Made by a program: the position numbers and the translations under genes. This document shows, piece after piece, positions 47,609 to 49,197 of a stretch of 49,197 bases of DNA. Where the stretch lies: the NCBI RefSeq assembly GCF_014656075.1, contig NZ_BNBS01000060.1, positions 1-49,197 on the forward strand, written 5' to 3'. Under the pieces are notes generated by a model that saw nothing but the letters and a program-made list of their open reading frames with translations, searched no databases and was not told where the DNA came from. The stretch is from Streptomyces hydrogenans. GTDB lineage: Bacteria; Actinomycetota; Actinomycetes; Streptomycetales; Streptomycetaceae. The first letter of the stretch is position 1. Every line of letters begins with the position of its first letter.

Positions 47609-48804
47609 AACGTGCGGCCCTCGCCCCGGTAGGTGGGCACCGTGTCCACCACACGGTCGCCCGCCACCAGGCGCAGGGCGTCGAACCGCTCGCACAGCTC
47701 GCCGGCCTTCGCGTGCCGGAACCACACCTTGTCGCCGATCCGCAGGTCGTCGGCCGGCGAGCCGAGCAGCGGGGTCTGCACCTCGCCCGGCCCCTCCCGC
47801 GGGTCGTAGCGCAACCCCTCCGGGAGGTACGGCACGGGCAGCCGGTCCCGCCCGGCCGCGCCGGACGCCGGATAGCCGCCGCCGAGCACCGTGACGACCC
47901 CGACGCCGGGCCGCCGCACCACCGGCAGCGCGAAGAGCGCCGCCGGCCGGCCGCTGAAGGACGAGTAGCCGTCGAAGAGCCGGGGCACGTACAGCCCCGA
48001 CCCGGCGGCGATCTCGGTGACCGCCGACTCCGCGGCCGTGTGCTGCACGCTGCCGGTGCCGCCGCCGTTCACGAACTCCAGGTCCGGCGCCACCGCCCGT
48101 ACGGCCCCGACCACCGCCGCCCGCCGCTCGGCCAGCTCCCGGCGGGCCACCGCCTGCATCGCCCGGACCGCCCGGGACCGCAGCGGCCGGCCGGCCACCG
48201 CGTCCCCGACACCCGCCACGTGCCCCTCGTACGCCATCAGCCCGACCAGCCGGAAGCCCGGCCGCCGGACCACCGACCGGGCCAGCTCGGCCAGCTGCGC
48301 GGGCGTCCGCGCCGGCGACCGCAGGGCCCCGATCCGCACCCGGCCGCCCAGCAGCCGCAGCGCCGTGTCCATCTCCAGGCAGACCCGCACCTCCTCGGTG
48401 CCGCCCGCCCGCGCCGCGTCGATCAGCTCCAGCTGGGCCACGTCGTCGACCGTCACCGTCACCGCGGCGGCGAGCTTCGGGTCCCGCGCCAGCTCCGCGA
48501 AGGAGGCCCGGTCCGCCGACGGATAGGCGAGCAGCACGTCGTCGAACCCGGCCCGCGCCAGCCACAGCGACTCGGCGAGCGTGAACGACATGATCCCGGC
48601 GAAGCCGTCCCGCGCGAGGACCCGCTCCAGGAGCGCCCGGCACCGCACGGACTTGCTCGCCACCCGGATCGGCTTGCCGTTCGCCCGCCGCACCAGATCG
48701 TCCGCGTTGGCGTCGAACGCCTCCAGGTCGACGAGCGCCAGCGGCGCGTCGAGAGCGGCGGTGGCCCGGTCGTACCGGGCCCGGTCGGCGGCACGGGGAG
48801 TCAT
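47602..48804 (-). CDS. PLP-dependent alanine racemase-fold enzyme (D-threonine aldolase/D-serine dehydratase-like)
   Basis: A 400-residue fold-type III pyridoxal-phosphate enzyme. The cofactor lysine is K51 in VASKSVRC, at the end of the first barrel strand; LVDLEAFDANADDLVRRANG precedes it and FVNGGGTGS is the phosphate-binding glycine loop. The C-terminal beta domain contains GDKVWFRHAKAGELCERFD, whose His and Cys resemble the metal site of D-serine dehydratase/D-threonine aldolase. Likely reactions are dehydration or aldol cleavage of a D-hydroxyamino acid. Substrate unknown. It overlaps no neighbour and converges with the SDR gene. Confidence 0.87.
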   Translation of the reverse strand: MTPRAADRARYDRATAALDAPLALVDLEAFDANADDLVRRANGKPIRVASKSVRCRALLERVLARDGFAGIMSFTLAESLWLARAGFDDVLLAYPSADRASFAELARDPKLAAAVTVTVDDVAQLELIDAARAGGTEEVRVCLEMDTALRLLGGRVRIGALRSPARTPAQLAELARSVVRRPGFRLVGLMAYEGHVAGVGDAVAGRPLRSRAVRAMQAVARRELAERRAAVVGAVRAVAPDLEFVNGGGTGSVQHTAAESAVTEIAAGSGLYVPRLFDGYSSFSGRPAALFALPVVRRPGVGVVTVLGGGYPASGAAGRDRLPVPYLPEGLRYDPREGPGEVQTPLLGSPADDLRIGDKVWFRHAKAGELCERFDALRLVAGDRVVDTVPTYRGEGRTFL

Positions 48805-48910
48805 GGCCCGAGCTTGCCAGACCGTCAGGAGGGCCGGTACCCCTCGGTTCCCGCGCGGCGGGGAACAGCCCGTAGAGTGGCGGGCATTGTCGGCGGGAGC
48901 AGGGGGCGGG

Positions 48911-49197
48911 ATGACCAGCGAAGAGAACCCCCGCACGCCCCGCGTCACAGAAACCCTCCCCCCTCCCGGGACCCCCCGCGCCGCGGCCCCCGCACCCCCT
49001 CCCCAAAGCGCCCTGGCCTCCCTCACCACCCACCTCACCCCACCCCCGCCGCCCCCGCCGAACGGCACCCCCCGCCCGGAAACCGGTACGGCCCCGGCCC
49101 GGCGCCCGGCAGCGACCGCGCCCCCGCGCCCCGCGCCGGCTACGCCCCCGGTCACCGCCGGTCCGTCGCGCCCCGAGTCGGGTACGGCCCCGGCCCC
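48911..49197 (+). CDS. Partial proline-rich protein running off the window end
   Basis: An ATG after GGAGCAGGGGGCGGG opens a frame of at least 95 codons to the window edge, with sequence almost entirely Pro/Ala/Thr/Arg (MTSEENPRTPRVTETLPPPG and onward). This looks like a disordered N-terminal region of a larger protein, such as a secreted or membrane-anchored protein or a kinase. A TAGAGT box at 48873-48878 lies 32 nt upstream. Function cannot be judged from the visible part. Confidence 0.55.
   Translation, partial: MTSEENPRTPRVTETLPPPGTPRAAAPAPPPQSALASLTTHLTPPPPPPPNGTPRPETGTAPARRPAATAPPRPAPATPPVTAGPSRPESGTAPA

Overview
The window is high-GC chromosomal DNA from a Streptomyces or close relative. 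The evidence is strong G/C bias at third codon positions, frequent GTG and TTG starts, TAnnnT -10 boxes placed 6-7 nt before ATG starts, and a complete Pup-proteasome locus of streptomycete type. From memory, the gene order resembles the S. coelicolor region running from the proteasome genes down to glnA4; that should be checked by alignment. No tRNA, rRNA, CRISPR array, insertion sequence or prophage was seen, so this is core chromosome rather than an island.

Region 1 (1-5 kb): a NarL-type response regulator and a RecB-family Fe-S nuclease on the minus strand, then an M50 site-2 protease, the tRNA m1A58 methyltransferase TrmI, a small exported protein and a [3Fe-4S] ferredoxin. Region 2 (5-18.4 kb) is the proteasome block: arc/mpa, dop, pup, prcB and prcA, then a LacI regulator with a divergent MFS transporter, pafA, two FKBP isomerases and the WYL regulators pafB and pafC. 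Pup is ligated to substrates by PafA, removed by Dop, and tagged proteins are unfolded by ARC into PrcAB. PafBC is known in mycobacteria as the LexA-independent DNA-damage activator.

Region 3 (18.5-26 kb): two small proteins, tatA and tatC, a YegS-type lipid kinase with an altered GGDG motif, a Ski2/HelY-like helicase and a cytochrome P450. Region 4 (26-38 kb) is mixed: an ADP-ribosylglycohydrolase, a membrane protein divergent from a MerR regulator, an iron-boxed siderophore-interacting protein, a 5'-3' exonuclease, a glycine betaine ABC transporter (ATPase plus fused permease/binding protein) behind an apparent attenuator, a cupin regulator with a BtuF-like protein, and a TDT exporter divergent from a LysR regulator.

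Region 5 (38.3-48.8 kb) is catabolic: a YtcJ-like amidohydrolase, TetR, an NCS1 permease, a peptidase C26 gamma-glutamyl hydrolase, a FadR-type regulator, a GlnA4-like glutamine synthetase, an aldehyde dehydrogenase, an SDR dehydrogenase and a PLP-dependent racemase/dehydratase-like enzyme. The central genes fit a gamma-glutamylation route for an amino alcohol such as ethanolamine: glutamylate, oxidise alcohol to aldehyde to acid, then hydrolyse. The window ends inside a proline-rich reading frame.

The most notable signals are: a textbook RecA-NDp/PafBC damage promoter directly before the leaderless RecB-family nuclease gene; the gamma-glutamyl catabolic cluster; a terminator hairpin just before the glycine betaine transporter start codon, which looks like a riboregulated leader; a lipid kinase in which the GGDG aspartate is tyrosine; a Pup that already ends in glutamate; and a pair of DnaA-box-like sites far from any recognisable origin.
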